A stretch of DNA of 64,000 nucleotides from Pseudoneobacillus sp042683745 (GCF_042683745.1 NZ_JBHUJX010000036.1:124001-188000), one strand, 5' to 3'. Shown: positions 52,154 to 60,907, counted from the stretch's first letter. Program-made: numbers and translations. The notes: generated from the letters alone by a model not told the origin.

Positions 52154-52597
52154 TTGTTTAAAAAAATTAATCATCTCCCCACCGATAAAAGTATCGCTGG
52201 GGTACATTGCATCCCTATAACTGAAAATGGAATGGTCGTTATGGCGTGGGACAAAGAAGAACAGGTGATAACAACGATTGGTGGAAGAATCGAAGGAAAT
52301 GAAACGATCGAGGAAGCTCTTGACCGTGAGGCTATGGAGGAAGTTGGAATGATCCTAGATACAAACAGGATACCCTTTGCTTCATGGTATTGGCCATCAA
52401 CAGATACCTATACTATATGGGTTTTAGTAATGGTTAAAGAGTTCATCTCTTATTCTTTCGATTTTGAGAAAACGGGGTATATTATTTTTAATTTTGAAAC
52501 CGCTAGGCAAATAGTGACTAAAGTCGAGGGGAGAGAAGAACGTTTACAATTATTAAATATTGCAGAGCAACGGGCAATGGAGCTAAGGTGGATTTAA
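52154..52597 (+). CDS. Nudix hydrolase
   Basis: A protein of about 147 residues with a complete Nudix box (GGRIEGNETIEEALDREAME then EVGM), so catalytically intact. TTG at 52154 after GGGGGA is favoured; the ATG at 52139 lacks a ribosome site. The substrate is unknown; the GX5EX7REUXEEXGU spacing is exact. The 230 bases upstream contain no other feature I recognise. Confidence 0.85.
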   Translation: MFKKINHLPTDKSIAGVHCIPITENGMVVMAWDKEEQVITTIGGRIEGNETIEEALDREAMEEVGMILDTNRIPFASWYWPSTDTYTIWVLVMVKEFISYSFDFEKTGYIIFNFETARQIVTKVEGREERLQLLNIAEQRAMELRWI

Positions 52598-52653
52598 ATA
52601 TTTTTACTGCGACTCGTCCTGTTTGCTTGATTATAAAATTAAATATAAAAGAA

Positions 52654-52675
52654 AGACAGTCATCAAATACTGTCT
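52654..52675 (-). terminator. Terminator of the isochorismatase-like gene
   Basis: AGACAGT (52654-52660) pairs with ACTGTCT (52669-52675); TTTCTTTTAT follows on the minus strand. Confidence 0.65.
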
Positions 52676-52680
52676 CCCTT

Positions 52681-53196
52681 TTAAAACATAATATCCTTTG
52701 TTTCCTTCGTATCCGCAAACCATTTTAAAACCTGATTGTGATGGTTTATGATCTGTTGTGCAGATAACTCCGAGGATTTCCACGTGCTATGAGCGTCTGT
52801 TACTAAAGTAACATCATAGCCTAAACTAAATGCTTTTCTACATGTCGTATCTACACATATTTCGCTTTGTATGCCAGTCAGTACAAGATGGTTTATGTTC
52901 TGTTTCTTTAGCTCCTCATCTAAATTGGTATTAAAAAATGAATCTGGCGTTGTCTTCTGAATAATAATATCGGTTGAAGTGGGATTTACTTCATGATGTA
53001 TTTCCCACGCTTTTGTTCCATGTTCTAATCCACTAGGTTCATTATGTTGTATGTAAAATATAGGGGTATTACTACTTCTTGCGGTTTCTATAAGTTGTTT
53101 TAAATTGAGGATCAATTTCTCCGAATTGAATACAGGATCTTCTTCAAAAAACATACCGTTTTGAACATCAATGATTAATAGAGCAGTATTTTTCAT
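52681..53196 (-). CDS. Isochorismatase-family cysteine hydrolase
   Basis: A 171-residue hydrolase with the catalytic triad pattern: Asp in LIIDVQNGMF, Lys in IQKTTPDSF, and Cys in GIQSEICVDTTC. Relatives include nicotinamidases, isochorismatases and YcaC-like enzymes, so the substrate is open. The ATG at 53196 after TTGGAGGT is chosen over 53226. Flanked by terminators, it is a single-gene unit. Confidence 0.88.
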   Translation of the reverse strand: MKNTALLIIDVQNGMFFEEDPVFNSEKLILNLKQLIETARSSNTPIFYIQHNEPSGLEHGTKAWEIHHEVNPTSTDIIIQKTTPDSFFNTNLDEELKKQNINHLVLTGIQSEICVDTTCRKAFSLGYDVTLVTDAHSTWKSSELSAQQIINHHNQVLKWFADTKETKDIMF

Positions 53197-53333
53197 ATCG
53201 TACCTCCAATTTTTATAGGCGAGCATTATTAATTAAATAATAGAACATTTGTTTGTTTTTATCAAATATTAAGAGAATACTAAAAAAGGATTTGCGGGAG
53301 TTAAAAATGAGTTTGGATCAGTAGATTCCAAAT

Positions 53334-53365
53334 AGAAAAACCAGTCAAGCTCGACTGGTTTTTCT
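53334..53365. terminator. Terminator between two minus-strand genes
   Basis: AGAAAAACCAGTC (53334-53346) pairs perfectly with GACTGGTTTTTCT (53353-53365) around AAGCTC. It ends the MBL gene transcript. Confidence 0.88.
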
Positions 53366-53395
53366 ATTATTCTTTCTTACTCCAATAGCATTAAC

Positions 53396-54097
53396 TCACA
53401 AATTAGTATTTTCTATGATTTCGATAAGACGCTCTTTAATCTGTCCTGTACAAACTCCCCCATGGTAGGTAATTACTGTATCTATTTCGAAATCTAACAG
53501 CTTCCTTAAAGAGTTTAATGCGGTAACTGTGTCAGACGTGAATTTGGGATCAAATGGCATAAGTATACCTTCTTGAGAAGTTAGTGCATCTCCAGAAATT
53601 AATGTCTTGCTTGGTACATGATACAAAGAAATATGGTCTGGGGTATGACCCGGTGTAAAAATAACTTGAATTCCCCCACAATAAGGAAGAACATCCCCAT
53701 CCTGAAGCGCGATATCAACCTTGACATGGGGAGCAATTGCTCCACTTTTAATTAAAGGGACTTCCCCAGCAAGGTATGGTACTCCGATTTCATGAGATAG
53801 TACAAGAATTTCCCCCTCGGAGGCAGCAACTAATTCAGGTAAACTACCAATGTGATCCCGATCTTGATGGGTAATGATGATTTTCGTCAATCGATCAAAA
53901 GGGATTGAATCCCGTTCAAGTAGTGTTCGAATTAGATCCAATTGCCCTGGGACACCCGTATCAACAAGGACTACCTCATTCTCATCCCATAGCAATGTTG
54001 CATGGACTACAAATAGATTTCCTTCAATGTTCATTTCTAATTTTAGTGCTTTAATTCCATTCAGTCCTGTCAATATAACAACCCCCAACATTTTCAA
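53396..54097 (-). CDS. MBL-fold metallohydrolase
   Basis: Up to 233 residues. The zinc motif reads THQDRDHIGS, the Asp replacing the first His spacing of THxHxDH (H-Q-D-R-D-H), then PGHTPDHISLY, ISGDAL and a final His in TYHGG. The family includes many thioesterase- and lactonase-like enzymes. Start is uncertain: ATGs at 54097 and 54091, or a TTG near 54070 after GGGGG. No neighbour suggests the substrate. Confidence 0.82.
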   Translation of the reverse strand: MKMLGVVILTGLNGIKALKLEMNIEGNLFVVHATLLWDENEVVLVDTGVPGQLDLIRTLLERDSIPFDRLTKIIITHQDRDHIGSLPELVAASEGEILVLSHEIGVPYLAGEVPLIKSGAIAPHVKVDIALQDGDVLPYCGGIQVIFTPGHTPDHISLYHVPSKTLISGDALTSQEGILMPFDPKFTSDTVTALNSLRKLLDFEIDTVITYHGGVCTGQIKERLIEIIENTNL

Positions 54098-54220
54098 CTC
54101 TAAACTATATTAATTAGACAAAAGGTAATGGAAACCTTTATTATCTTTTAAAAAGGAATTGACCGAGTTTGGCGGGGAATTAATTCTACTGCTCCATTTT
54201 CCATTTATGATAAGTAGCCA

Positions 54221-55207
54221 TTACAATTTCAACAATATATTTTGAGCTTCTTTCCGTAAGAATTTATCACCTTGGTATCCGTCTGTTTCTAATAATTGGC
54301 TCATCATTTCTTTATATGAGACATCGAATGCTTCTTTATGGTTCACTTCAACGTCTGGTTGAACTCCTTTACCTTCCCAGTTATCCTCTGTTTCGGTATT
54401 GATTGCCCTACCGTGAGAAATGAACGCTTCAAAACGAGAGTGAATTTTATGAAAACGTCCAGGTTGGGCTCCTCCTCCTGTAGTTTCCCCAACAATAGTT
54501 GCCCTTTTTAATACTTTAAAATTATAGGCAAAAGATTCCGCCGCCGAGAATGTTCGTGGACTCGTTAAAATATGTAGTGGTTTATCTAGATACTTCTTCC
54601 CTTGAACATAATCAGTCGTCCAAAACTGAATCGTACTATTATTTGATCTGTTATAAAACGTGGTATGGTGAATCGATTCCTCTACAAAATAACTCATCAG
54701 AAAACTCACCATGTCGGGATCCCCTCCCCCATTTTCACGTAAATCTAGAATCAATCCACTTGTATTGGATAGAAAGTTCATCGCTGCTACAGCTGCCCCT
54801 CCGCCTGTTTTTGTTAAATCAAAGAGATTTAATTTTAAGTATCCAATGTTTCCAGGGAGCACCTCTAATTTAGAAAATCCGAAATTATTTCTCCAAGTGC
54901 CCTCTTCATATTCATCCTCTTCCTCTTCTTGTTCCTCTGGGTCCTCACCCATTGCATCGTTCTTTAAAACCAACCTTAAATGTTTATCCTTCGTTTCGTT
55001 ATACATTATTTTTGTAATAGCCTCGCAAAATAGTTGTTCATCACAAAGATCGTAAAAATTATGGGTTTGCCCGAAATCCTCCAATTTGCATCTCATACTC
55101 TTGGCTAACTCTGGAAAAACATAATGTTCCTCCAGTTTTTGTATTAAAGTGTTCATAACCTCATTTTTTATGTCATTTGATAACAAGTTTTCTTGTGAAA
55201 GTACCAT
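54221..55207 (-). CDS. S41-family peptidase, cytoplasmic form
   Basis: A 328-residue C-terminal processing-peptidase homologue without signal peptide or PDZ domain. The N-terminal helical cap is followed by an acidic run (about residues 88-103) and the catalytic fold: GYLKLNLF, DLRENGGGD, and PRTFSAAESFAYNFK with the nucleophile Ser. GETTGGGAQPG supplies the later loop. Such IRBP-like peptidases often stand alone in Bacillus accessory regions. The gene next upstream encodes an ArsR-like regulator. Confidence 0.85.
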   Translation of the reverse strand: MVLSQENLLSNDIKNEVMNTLIQKLEEHYVFPELAKSMRCKLEDFGQTHNFYDLCDEQLFCEAITKIMYNETKDKHLRLVLKNDAMGEDPEEQEEEEDEYEEGTWRNNFGFSKLEVLPGNIGYLKLNLFDLTKTGGGAAVAAMNFLSNTSGLILDLRENGGGDPDMVSFLMSYFVEESIHHTTFYNRSNNSTIQFWTTDYVQGKKYLDKPLHILTSPRTFSAAESFAYNFKVLKRATIVGETTGGGAQPGRFHKIHSRFEAFISHGRAINTETEDNWEGKGVQPDVEVNHKEAFDVSYKEMMSQLLETDGYQGDKFLRKEAQNILLKL

Positions 55208-55232
55208 CCTTGTATTCTCCCTTTTTCGTAAT

Positions 55233-55252
55233 TTTTTACTTGTCAGTAAAAA
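55233..55252. promoter_or_regulatory. Palindrome upstream of the S41 peptidase gene
   Basis: TTTTTACT (55233-55240) and AGTAAAAA (55245-55252) form a perfect 8-bp inverted repeat with a 4-base spacer, 25 bases before the peptidase start. It could be an operator for the adjacent winged-helix regulator; this is inferred from position only. Confidence 0.4.
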
Positions 55253-55315
55253 TTGACAATGTTAATTATTAATCTATAGCAATTAGCAAGGAAAGTAAAT
55301 AGTATTCTGAAAAAT

Positions 55316-55363
55316 AAAAAAATCCTTCAGATCGTTCCTTAAAAGGAGTCTGAAAGATTTTTT
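55316..55363 (-). terminator. Terminator of the ArsR-like gene
   Basis: AAAAAAATCCTTCAGA (55316-55331) pairs with TCTGAAAGATTTTTT (55349-55363) with one mismatch; on the minus strand a T-run follows. Confidence 0.75.
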
Positions 55364-55940
55364 ATTTCACTGGGTTTACTGTGATTGTAATTTCCCAAAG
55401 ATTCGTTTGTTCCTCTTCTATATTTGTTACTTCGAACCACTTAGATAAGAAAGTTTCTAAATCCGCTTGTAATTCTTTTTGTTGTGTTTCGGATAAGTCT
55501 TTTTTCAATCCCATAATAAATGGGTTTTGATGTTGCTGTGGAGAAAGTTGATGTTGTTTTAATGCAGCTAAGTACGCCTGCTTCTTCTCCTCAAGTATCA
55601 GTTTATCCAATTCGTATCTTGTTCCTTCTATATTTTCACTTATATCTTCTTTAAGGTTGTACACAATTTTATTGGCTACAGGGAGATAGTACTTTTCCTC
55701 AAATCCACCCTTCACCTTTTTATCTACTAAAATGATTAGACCTGTCTTCTCTAGATCCTTCATATGATAATGAACCTTATTCCTTGGCTCATTCAGCAGT
55801 AGTGATAACTGTTGCGACGTTCTGGGAATACCCTCCTCTAGACAATTGAAGATTTTCCTTCTCAAGGGATGGGTCAATGATTTCATCTGTTCATATGAGT
55901 TAATTTCATAGAAATCGTTAGTCATGAGCGTATCTTTCAC
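55362..55940 (-). CDS. ArsR-like winged-helix regulator
   Basis: Up to 192 residues. Residues about 15-85 form a winged helix (LTHPLRRKIFNCLEEGIPRT, QLSLLLNEPRNKVHYHMKDL) of the ArsR/HTH_20 group. The rest is helical with a Q-rich stretch (HQLSPQQHQN) and lacks the usual metal-site cysteines. Starts at GTG 55940 or ATG 55925; GAGGTG lies at the former. It may control itself and the S41 peptidase downstream. Confidence 0.82.
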   Translation of the reverse strand: MKDTLMTNDFYEINSYEQMKSLTHPLRRKIFNCLEEGIPRTSQQLSLLLNEPRNKVHYHMKDLEKTGLIILVDKKVKGGFEEKYYLPVANKIVYNLKEDISENIEGTRYELDKLILEEKKQAYLAALKQHQLSPQQHQNPFIMGLKKDLSETQQKELQADLETFLSKWFEVTNIEEEQTNLWEITITVNPVK

Positions 55941-56070
55941 CTCTGATATTGCCTAATGTTTTAGAATAATCATATTAAAAATGATTTTGTTAAGATATAT
56001 TTGAAATGACATATTCATTTTAAATAATAACATAGTAAGCGTATTCCTTATTAAAATTAAGACTAATTAA

Positions 56071-56616
56071 TTAAAAGGTTTCTCTTAACCATTTAACTGC
56101 TTCCTCCAAGTCATTAGCGATAAAATCTGGTCTGACTTCCCTCCAACGACCAAAGTATTCTTTATTCGCATACTTATAAAAGGCTTCGCCACCAGCACCC
56201 GTTTTCACTAAAATCTTGATGCAACCAGCTTCTTCAGCTGCAAGTAAATCTGTCCATCGATCACCGATGACCACGCAATTTTTTAAATCTAAATTATATT
56301 CTTTCGCAGCTTGGCTTAGCATTCCTATTGAAGGTTTTCTGCAGAAGCACCCTTCATGATGTTGATGGGGACAAAGATACACTTGATCAAATCCAAAACT
56401 GGCCAATTCTTTTTCAAATCCCTCTCTTTTTGCCTCACCTTTTGAAATACCAGGTTGGTTTGTAAAAGAGAAAACTAGTGCCCCTGCAGCTTTTAAGTGT
56501 TTGATAGAATCTAAAACATATGGGAATAATTGGAAATCTCCTAGATAAACAACTTTATCACTGCCCCCAATTGTTCCATCTCTGTCAATGAAGACTGCTT
56601 GTATGGTCCCTATCAT
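56071..56616 (-). CDS. HAD-IIIA phosphatase, GmhB-like
   Basis: A 181-residue phosphatase. DRDGT (11-15) is the nucleophile motif, FTNQPGIS is motif II, and a zinc-binding loop CPHQHHEGCFCRKP is typical of heptose- or histidinol-phosphate phosphatases. GDRWTDLLAAEEAG is motif IV. Gram-positives use such enzymes on diverse sugar phosphates, so the substrate is open. The neighbours give no pathway. Confidence 0.88.
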   Translation of the reverse strand: MIGTIQAVFIDRDGTIGGSDKVVYLGDFQLFPYVLDSIKHLKAAGALVFSFTNQPGISKGEAKREGFEKELASFGFDQVYLCPHQHHEGCFCRKPSIGMLSQAAKEYNLDLKNCVVIGDRWTDLLAAEEAGCIKILVKTGAGGEAFYKYANKEYFGRWREVRPDFIANDLEEAVKWLRETF

Positions 56617-56706
56617 TTAAATATTACCTCCAATCACATCACTCAATACAAAAGACTATGCCTGTTCTTCATTTGAAAGCCCTGCGTACATGAAGTTTTG
56701 TTGCTA

Positions 56707-57267
56707 TCATACTTTCTGATCCGGTTCTTTCGTTTCAGCTTGACTTGTTTTTAAGTTTTCGATAATGCTCTGAATAATTCTCATACTTTCTATATCCTTT
56801 TGCCGTGGTTTCCGACCTGTACCATTCTCGTAAACTTGCTTTTCTTCTAGTAATTGTTGCGGACTCAACACATAGGATCCTATTCCATTCAGAGTATAGA
56901 GTTTAGTAGGGAGTGCGTCCGATCTCCATTCCCAATCTGTTATTCCGTTTGCCAATATCCGCCCATCACTTGCTCGGGTCAAATATACAATACTAACATC
57001 CACATCATTTTTAAAAAAATCAGTTTGCAGTTCGCTCACAGGTTGTTTTTTATAACCCGCTTCCACAAGTGCACTTTCTAATGGAATACGATGATTAACC
57101 CAGGTAACTAAATCAATATCCGAATGAGTCCGAGTCACTCTTCCTAAAAGAAAATCAATCGCCCATCCCCCTCTTAACCAAAAATTTGCTTGAACTGATG
57201 TAAATATTGTATGTAATTCGCTAAGTAAGTTTAAATGGCATTGGGCTTGATTATTGATTTGATCCAT
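56707..57267 (-). CDS. Nucleotidyltransferase-fold protein (AadB/Lnu-like)
   Basis: A 186-residue protein of the polymerase-beta-like nucleotidyltransferase group. WLRGGWAIDFLLGR and HSDIDLVTW give the GG...DxD metal site, and DVDVSIVYL supplies the third acidic strand. Aminoglycoside and lincosamide adenylyltransferases share this layout, but so do many proteins of unknown role; resistance should not be assumed. AGGAGGG precedes the start. Confidence 0.78.
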   Translation of the reverse strand: MDQINNQAQCHLNLLSELHTIFTSVQANFWLRGGWAIDFLLGRVTRTHSDIDLVTWVNHRIPLESALVEAGYKKQPVSELQTDFFKNDVDVSIVYLTRASDGRILANGITDWEWRSDALPTKLYTLNGIGSYVLSPQQLLEEKQVYENGTGRKPRQKDIESMRIIQSIIENLKTSQAETKEPDQKV

Positions 57268-57319
57268 ATACTTATTCCCTCCTCGTTAAGGCACAGGCTC
57301 ATTTTTTAATGACCTTTGT

Positions 57320-57550
57320 TCACTTCCGCTCATTACCTCTTTTAAAATTTCCAGTCACTTTTGCTAATATTAATTGCACTTCCCTTTCATCTGTAGCGGC
57401 ATTTATTTTTTTAAGAAATTTCTCAGCTTCCTTGCCTTTTAAAATCTTTACTTGTTTCCCAAAATAATCGAGAAAAACCGTATTATCCTTGGTCACTCGA
57501 TAACTAAAGGGCTCCTCATCTAATCGGTTTCGCTTATCAATATTGTTCAT
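57320..57550 (-). CDS. Small conserved protein of unknown function
   Basis: A 76-residue soluble, lysine-rich protein with no cysteine or membrane segment. FSYRVTKDNTVFLDYFGKQ suggests a beta hairpin, and the second half is helical. TTGGAGG before the ATG supports translation. I do not recognise the family by name. Confidence 0.7.
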   Translation of the reverse strand: MNNIDKRNRLDEEPFSYRVTKDNTVFLDYFGKQVKILKGKEAEKFLKKINAATDEREVQLILAKVTGNFKRGNERK

Positions 57551-57663
57551 TTATTTTCCTCCAAATATATAACCTTAAAAAACAATCAGTTTATTAAATT
57601 GACTAAAAAAGTCTTTTTTTACTAATTGATATTAATCTGCTTTATATTAATTCCAATTAATCT

Positions 57664-58548
57664 TCATAAAATATTCCGTAAGGTCTTATCAAGCGTATCA
57701 AAAGTAAATTGATATCCTTCTCTTTTCAATCGTTCTGGCAAAACCCATCTACTTTTCAATACCAATTCCGTTTCTGTTCTTATGACCATTGAACCAAGTT
57801 CCAGCATCCATTTGGGAGCAGGCAATCCAAATGGTACCTTCATTACTTCTCGCATTTTCTGCATAAGTTCCCGATTACTAACTGGTTCTGGTGCTGAGCA
57901 GTTAAATGTTCCATTTAGATCTTCTCTATCTCTTAAGAAAAGGATAATTTCAAATAAATCTTCGATATGAATCCAGCTGAATTTTTGATTTCCTGATCCT
58001 TGCACTCCGCCAAGACCAAACTTTACTAAGTTTTTATAGGGTGTGATTACTCCACCGTCTTTACCTAATACAATTGCTATCCTTAAAGCTATTTGTCTTG
58101 TACTCGGCAAATTGAAAGAGTAAAAGGCTTGCTCCCAATTTGTGGCTACATCCACAGAAAACCCTGACCCAATTTCTCCATTTTCTTCTGTCATCGGGCG
58201 ATCCTCTGCATGTCTATAAATCGTTGCCGTACTAGAATTCACCCATAAATGAGGAGGATTTCTACAAGCGAGTGTTGCTTCTCCAAGGATTCTAGTTGTT
58301 ATGAGCCTAGAATTCATGATTTCCTTTTTATTCGCTTCGTTATATCGACAATTCACTGACTTTCCAGCAAGATTGATCAGAAGCTCTGCACCTTCTAATG
58401 CCTCAATAATGGCTGATTGATTATTCCAAGAAATATGTTGTGGCTGCCTTGAAATGATTTTCACCTTATAGCCAAGCTCTTTAAACTTATGCTCTAAATA
58501 TTGGCCAATAAAGCCTGTTCCCCCAGCTAAAATCACTTTCTTTTTCAA
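57664..58548 (-). CDS. TIGR01777-type NAD(P)-dependent epimerase/oxidoreductase
   Basis: A protein of about 294 residues of the extended SDR group, related to YfhF/YfcH. Rossmann motif LAGGTGFIGQYL at the start, INLAGKSVNCRY, NSSTATIY, and a C-terminal DUF1731-like end with PERLKREGYQF. The TTG at 58548, nine bases after AAAGGTG, begins just before the first strand; a frame to 58599 adds 17 residues. Its reaction is unknown. Confidence 0.87.
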   Translation of the reverse strand: MKKKVILAGGTGFIGQYLEHKFKELGYKVKIISRQPQHISWNNQSAIIEALEGAELLINLAGKSVNCRYNEANKKEIMNSRLITTRILGEATLACRNPPHLWVNSSTATIYRHAEDRPMTEENGEIGSGFSVDVATNWEQAFYSFNLPSTRQIALRIAIVLGKDGGVITPYKNLVKFGLGGVQGSGNQKFSWIHIEDLFEIILFLRDREDLNGTFNCSAPEPVSNRELMQKMREVMKVPFGLPAPKWMLELGSMVIRTETELVLKSRWVLPERLKREGYQFTFDTLDKTLRNIL

Positions 58549-58665
58549 TTTCCTCAGCACCTTTCGTGTAATAACAGTCATTAGAAAAAGAATACTCAAT
58601 TAAAAATACGAATCATTTTTAAATAGATTCAAAAATCGGTACACCCAACATTCCATTTATTTAAG

Positions 58666-59424
58666 CTATCTCTCATCACCGCCATCACGAAACAGCTCTT
58701 CAAGAAATTTCTCTCTTCTATTCATAAAACCCATGGTTATTTGATAATGTTCTGTATCTTCATAATGAATATCTTGAATTGGCGAAGAATCGAAGTTATA
58801 AATCTGTGCTTTCGGATAACCCAACAGAATTGGGGAATGAGTAGCAATGATAAATTGTGCATCACCCTCAAGAGTAAGATCGTGAATGATTCTTAAAAAG
58901 GCTAATTGGCGGGCGGGGGATAATGCTGCCTCAGGCTCATCTAAAAGATAGATATTCCTTTTGCCAAAACGATTAAGGAACAAAGATAAAAAAGCCTCCC
59001 CATGAGACTGTTGATGGAGTGATTTTCCACCATATCCCTGAAAATTAAAAGTTGGATCTTCATTTGCCAACTCATCTAAATAAGAAGCAAAGTGATAAAA
59101 GCTTTCAGCTCTTAAGAAAAAGCCCTGATTAATTTTCGGAAGCCAAGAAAGTCGAATATGCTCACCTAATGCAGATTGGGAGGCTTCTACAGAATACTGA
59201 TTATTCCTCCCACCACCAGCGGTATTAAGTCCACATTGATAAGCAATTCCTTCAAGTAAGGTAGACTTTCCCGACCCATTCTCTCCTACAAAAAAGGTAA
59301 CCGCATGATTGAAAGAAAGTGAATCCATACCCCTTAAACTAGGAATACAGAAAGGGTATCTTTTACTATCTGAAATCGTTTCATTTAAGAGTTTAACACT
59401 TCGCAGAAACAAGTCATTTTTCAC
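58666..59424 (-). CDS. AAA-type ATPase, SMC/ABC-like head
   Basis: A 252-residue standalone ATPase. Walker A GENGSGKST (about 47-55), an SHGE signature-like motif (SHGEAFLSLF), Walker B IYLLDEPEAALS and ATHSP switch are present, so it is a complete compact head without coiled coil. The GTG at 59424 touches its ribosome site, so a later start is possible. Similar proteins act in nucleic-acid processes or defence, but no partner gene is adjacent. Confidence 0.85.
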   Translation of the reverse strand: MKNDLFLRSVKLLNETISDSKRYPFCIPSLRGMDSLSFNHAVTFFVGENGSGKSTLLEGIAYQCGLNTAGGGRNNQYSVEASQSALGEHIRLSWLPKINQGFFLRAESFYHFASYLDELANEDPTFNFQGYGGKSLHQQSHGEAFLSLFLNRFGKRNIYLLDEPEAALSPARQLAFLRIIHDLTLEGDAQFIIATHSPILLGYPKAQIYNFDSSPIQDIHYEDTEHYQITMGFMNRREKFLEELFRDGGDER

Positions 59425-59464
59425 CCCTTTTATATGAAAAAAGACCTAAACTAGGTCCATGGTT

Positions 59465-59671
59465 TTACTGATTATCAACTTCACTGTTCTTTAAAATAAA
59501 AAGCTCTCTGACAAATGCACCTATAGCCATTGAACAGCCGATCACTGCTATTAACATTATACCTCTTACGAAAGGGAAAGGAGAAAAAACGACTTGCAAA
59601 CTTCCGGTTATAATTAAAATCCCGAGTAAAATAAAACCGGAAATTAGTTGCTGTTTACCTGCTTTTTTCAC
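59465..59671 (-). CDS. Small two-helix membrane protein
   Basis: A 68-residue protein with helices at about 10-27 and 33-56, a basic start (KKAGKQQ) and a charged tail. GTG start after GGGAGGGGG. No family is recognised. It lies between the GNAT and ATPase genes, within 35 bases of the former. Confidence 0.7.
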   Translation of the reverse strand: MKKAGKQQLISGFILLGILIITGSLQVVFSPFPFVRGIMLIAVIGCSMAIGAFVRELFILKNSEVDNQ

Positions 59672-59705
59672 CTATTTCCCCCTCCCTCGCTAAATTGATT
59701 AAACT

Positions 59706-60206
59706 CTATACCGCTTTAATCGACGATTTCATATGAAATGTTTGATAAACGACTTCTTCACCATCTTCTATTTCCAATGTTTCCTCATAAGCAATTTGAA
59801 ATTGCTCATAAATCTTTTTCCAAAAAGCTACCGCTCGCTTGTTGCTTACTAGCTGAGACACATAATAACTGCCTTGTTTCTCTTTGAAAATCATTTTTAC
59901 TGCCTCCACCGCTAGCCCATTGCCTCTAAAATGATTATAAATAAAGAAGTCATTTATACAAAAATCTACTTTCTTTGTAAATGGTGCTTCTAATAATAAG
60001 CAAAAACCCACGATCTCATTTTCTAATTTGAACAAATATGGTGTAAGACCTTCTTTTTCCCAAATAAGATCAAAAGAATCAAACTCAAATGAACCGTCTG
60101 CATTTGGTTTTAACGAGTAACTAAACGCGGAAAGATCATGTAGGTAAAAAGAATACAAGTTTTTCAATAGTGCTTTATCCTCTATTGTTGCTTTTACGAA
60201 TTCCAT
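59706..60206 (-). CDS. GNAT-family acetyltransferase
   Basis: A 166-residue protein. The acetyl-CoA site is the segment FIYNHFRGNGLAVEAVKMIF, with the R-G-N-G loop close to the Q/RxxGxG/A consensus. SNKRAVAFWKKI is the usual beta-5 region. The ATG at 60206 after GAGAGGG is preferred to 60275. The substrate is unknown. Confidence 0.87.
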   Translation of the reverse strand: MEFVKATIEDKALLKNLYSFYLHDLSAFSYSLKPNADGSFEFDSFDLIWEKEGLTPYLFKLENEIVGFCLLLEAPFTKKVDFCINDFFIYNHFRGNGLAVEAVKMIFKEKQGSYYVSQLVSNKRAVAFWKKIYEQFQIAYEETLEIEDGEEVVYQTFHMKSSIKAV

Positions 60207-60333
60207 CTGTATTTCCCTCTCTTTTCCAATGTAATTATTGTATTCTACATACTCTTGAGAATATCCTTTTTCCACATAATAAGTTAAAAATTAGGCAAAA
60301 TAGTGTTTGATAATGAAGAAGGGAGCGAAGGCA

Positions 60334-60468
60334 ATGACTAAGAAGAATAATAAAGGTAGTAAAAATCAAAATGCCCCTACGACTGGTGGGTCCGGGTTCA
60401 TAAGTGGGGACAACAGCAAGGGGAATAAGAGGAACAAGGATCAAAGCGATAAGACGGATATGGATTAA
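60334..60468 (+). CDS. 44-residue hydrophilic peptide
   Basis: The frame encodes a Lys/Asn/Gly/Ser-rich peptide (MTKKNNKGSKNQNAPTTGGS and on to KRNKDQSDKTDMD) with no hydrophobic stretch. GGGAGCGAAGG precedes the ATG, and a strong terminator follows its stop. Composition recalls small spore-associated or disordered Bacillus proteins, but no family is recognised. Confidence 0.6.
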   Translation: MTKKNNKGSKNQNAPTTGGSGFISGDNSKGNKRNKDQSDKTDMD

Positions 60469-60470
60469 GT

Positions 60471-60502
60471 AGAAAAGTCGGCTATCGAAAGCCGACTTTT
60501 CT
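60471..60502. terminator. Bidirectional terminator
   Basis: AGAAAAGTCGGCT (60471-60483) pairs perfectly with AGCCGACTTTTCT (60490-60502), with T-runs outward. It separates two converging tiny genes. Confidence 0.92.
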
Positions 60503-60515
60503 TTTATAACAATTA

Positions 60516-60650
60516 TTATTTTCCATTATATTTCATCTTTTTCTCGGCCGTGCTCATTTTCGAATTTCGATTAATATGCTCCACATCTTTATCCTCAATT
60601 GCTCTTTTTAATTCCTGACTTGCCTCTTCAGAGTTAAGTTTTTTATCCAT
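60516..60650 (-). CDS. 44-residue helical peptide
   Basis: The frame encodes MDKKLNSEEASQELKRAIED followed by KDVEHINRNSKMSTAEKKMK and YNGK. It is strongly charged and helical, without hydrophobic segments. TTAGGAGG stands seven bases before the ATG, one of the best ribosome sites in the window, and the shared terminator follows. No family is recognised. Confidence 0.7.
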   Translation of the reverse strand: MDKKLNSEEASQELKRAIEDKDVEHINRNSKMSTAEKKMKYNGK

Positions 60651-60735
60651 ACAAATACCTCCTAATTTATCGATAGTATTTGTAAATTAAAAAAGAAAAT
60701 GTATGAATATTTCCCCCCGAAAAACCTTTCTAGGG

Positions 60736-60860
60736 ACCATAAGCTCTTTATGGGGACTGCTTTTTCTGTTTTTGAAACTTGCCGGGCACCATGAACCCTT
60801 TATGAGAACCAATTTTTCCATTTTGAACTCGTGACGGGCATCATTGAATTTTATAAGAAA
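60736..60860 (+). repeat. Three-unit direct repeat, exact 52-bp period
   Basis: ACCAT at 60736 and 60788 and ATCAT at 60840 mark three units. Units 1 and 2 share CTTTATG, then AC, TTTTTC and TTTTGAAC segments; unit 3 is degenerate. The order GGGCACC, CTTTATG, TTTTTCC relates it to the repeat at 30732-30890. It lies downstream of the exporter ATPase gene. Confidence 0.75.
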
Positions 60861-60880
60861 TACAAAGGATAAATTGAATA

Positions 60881-60901
60881 AGAGCGGGGATTTCCCGCTC
60901 T
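60881..60901 (-). terminator. Terminator of the second exporter operon
   Basis: AGAGCGGG (60881-60888) pairs with CCCGCTCT (60894-60901); the minus strand continues TATTCAATTT. It lies just past the ATPase stop. Confidence 0.7.
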
Positions 60902-60907
60902 TTAAAG

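Noticed and set aside
56707..57267. Aminoglycoside or lincosamide resistance gene
   Set aside because: Only the shared nucleotidyltransferase fold is visible; there is no mobile context and the fold has many other roles.
58666..59424. Defence system core (ATPase)
   Set aside because: The ATPase stands alone; no nuclease, reverse transcriptase or TIR partner lies nearby.
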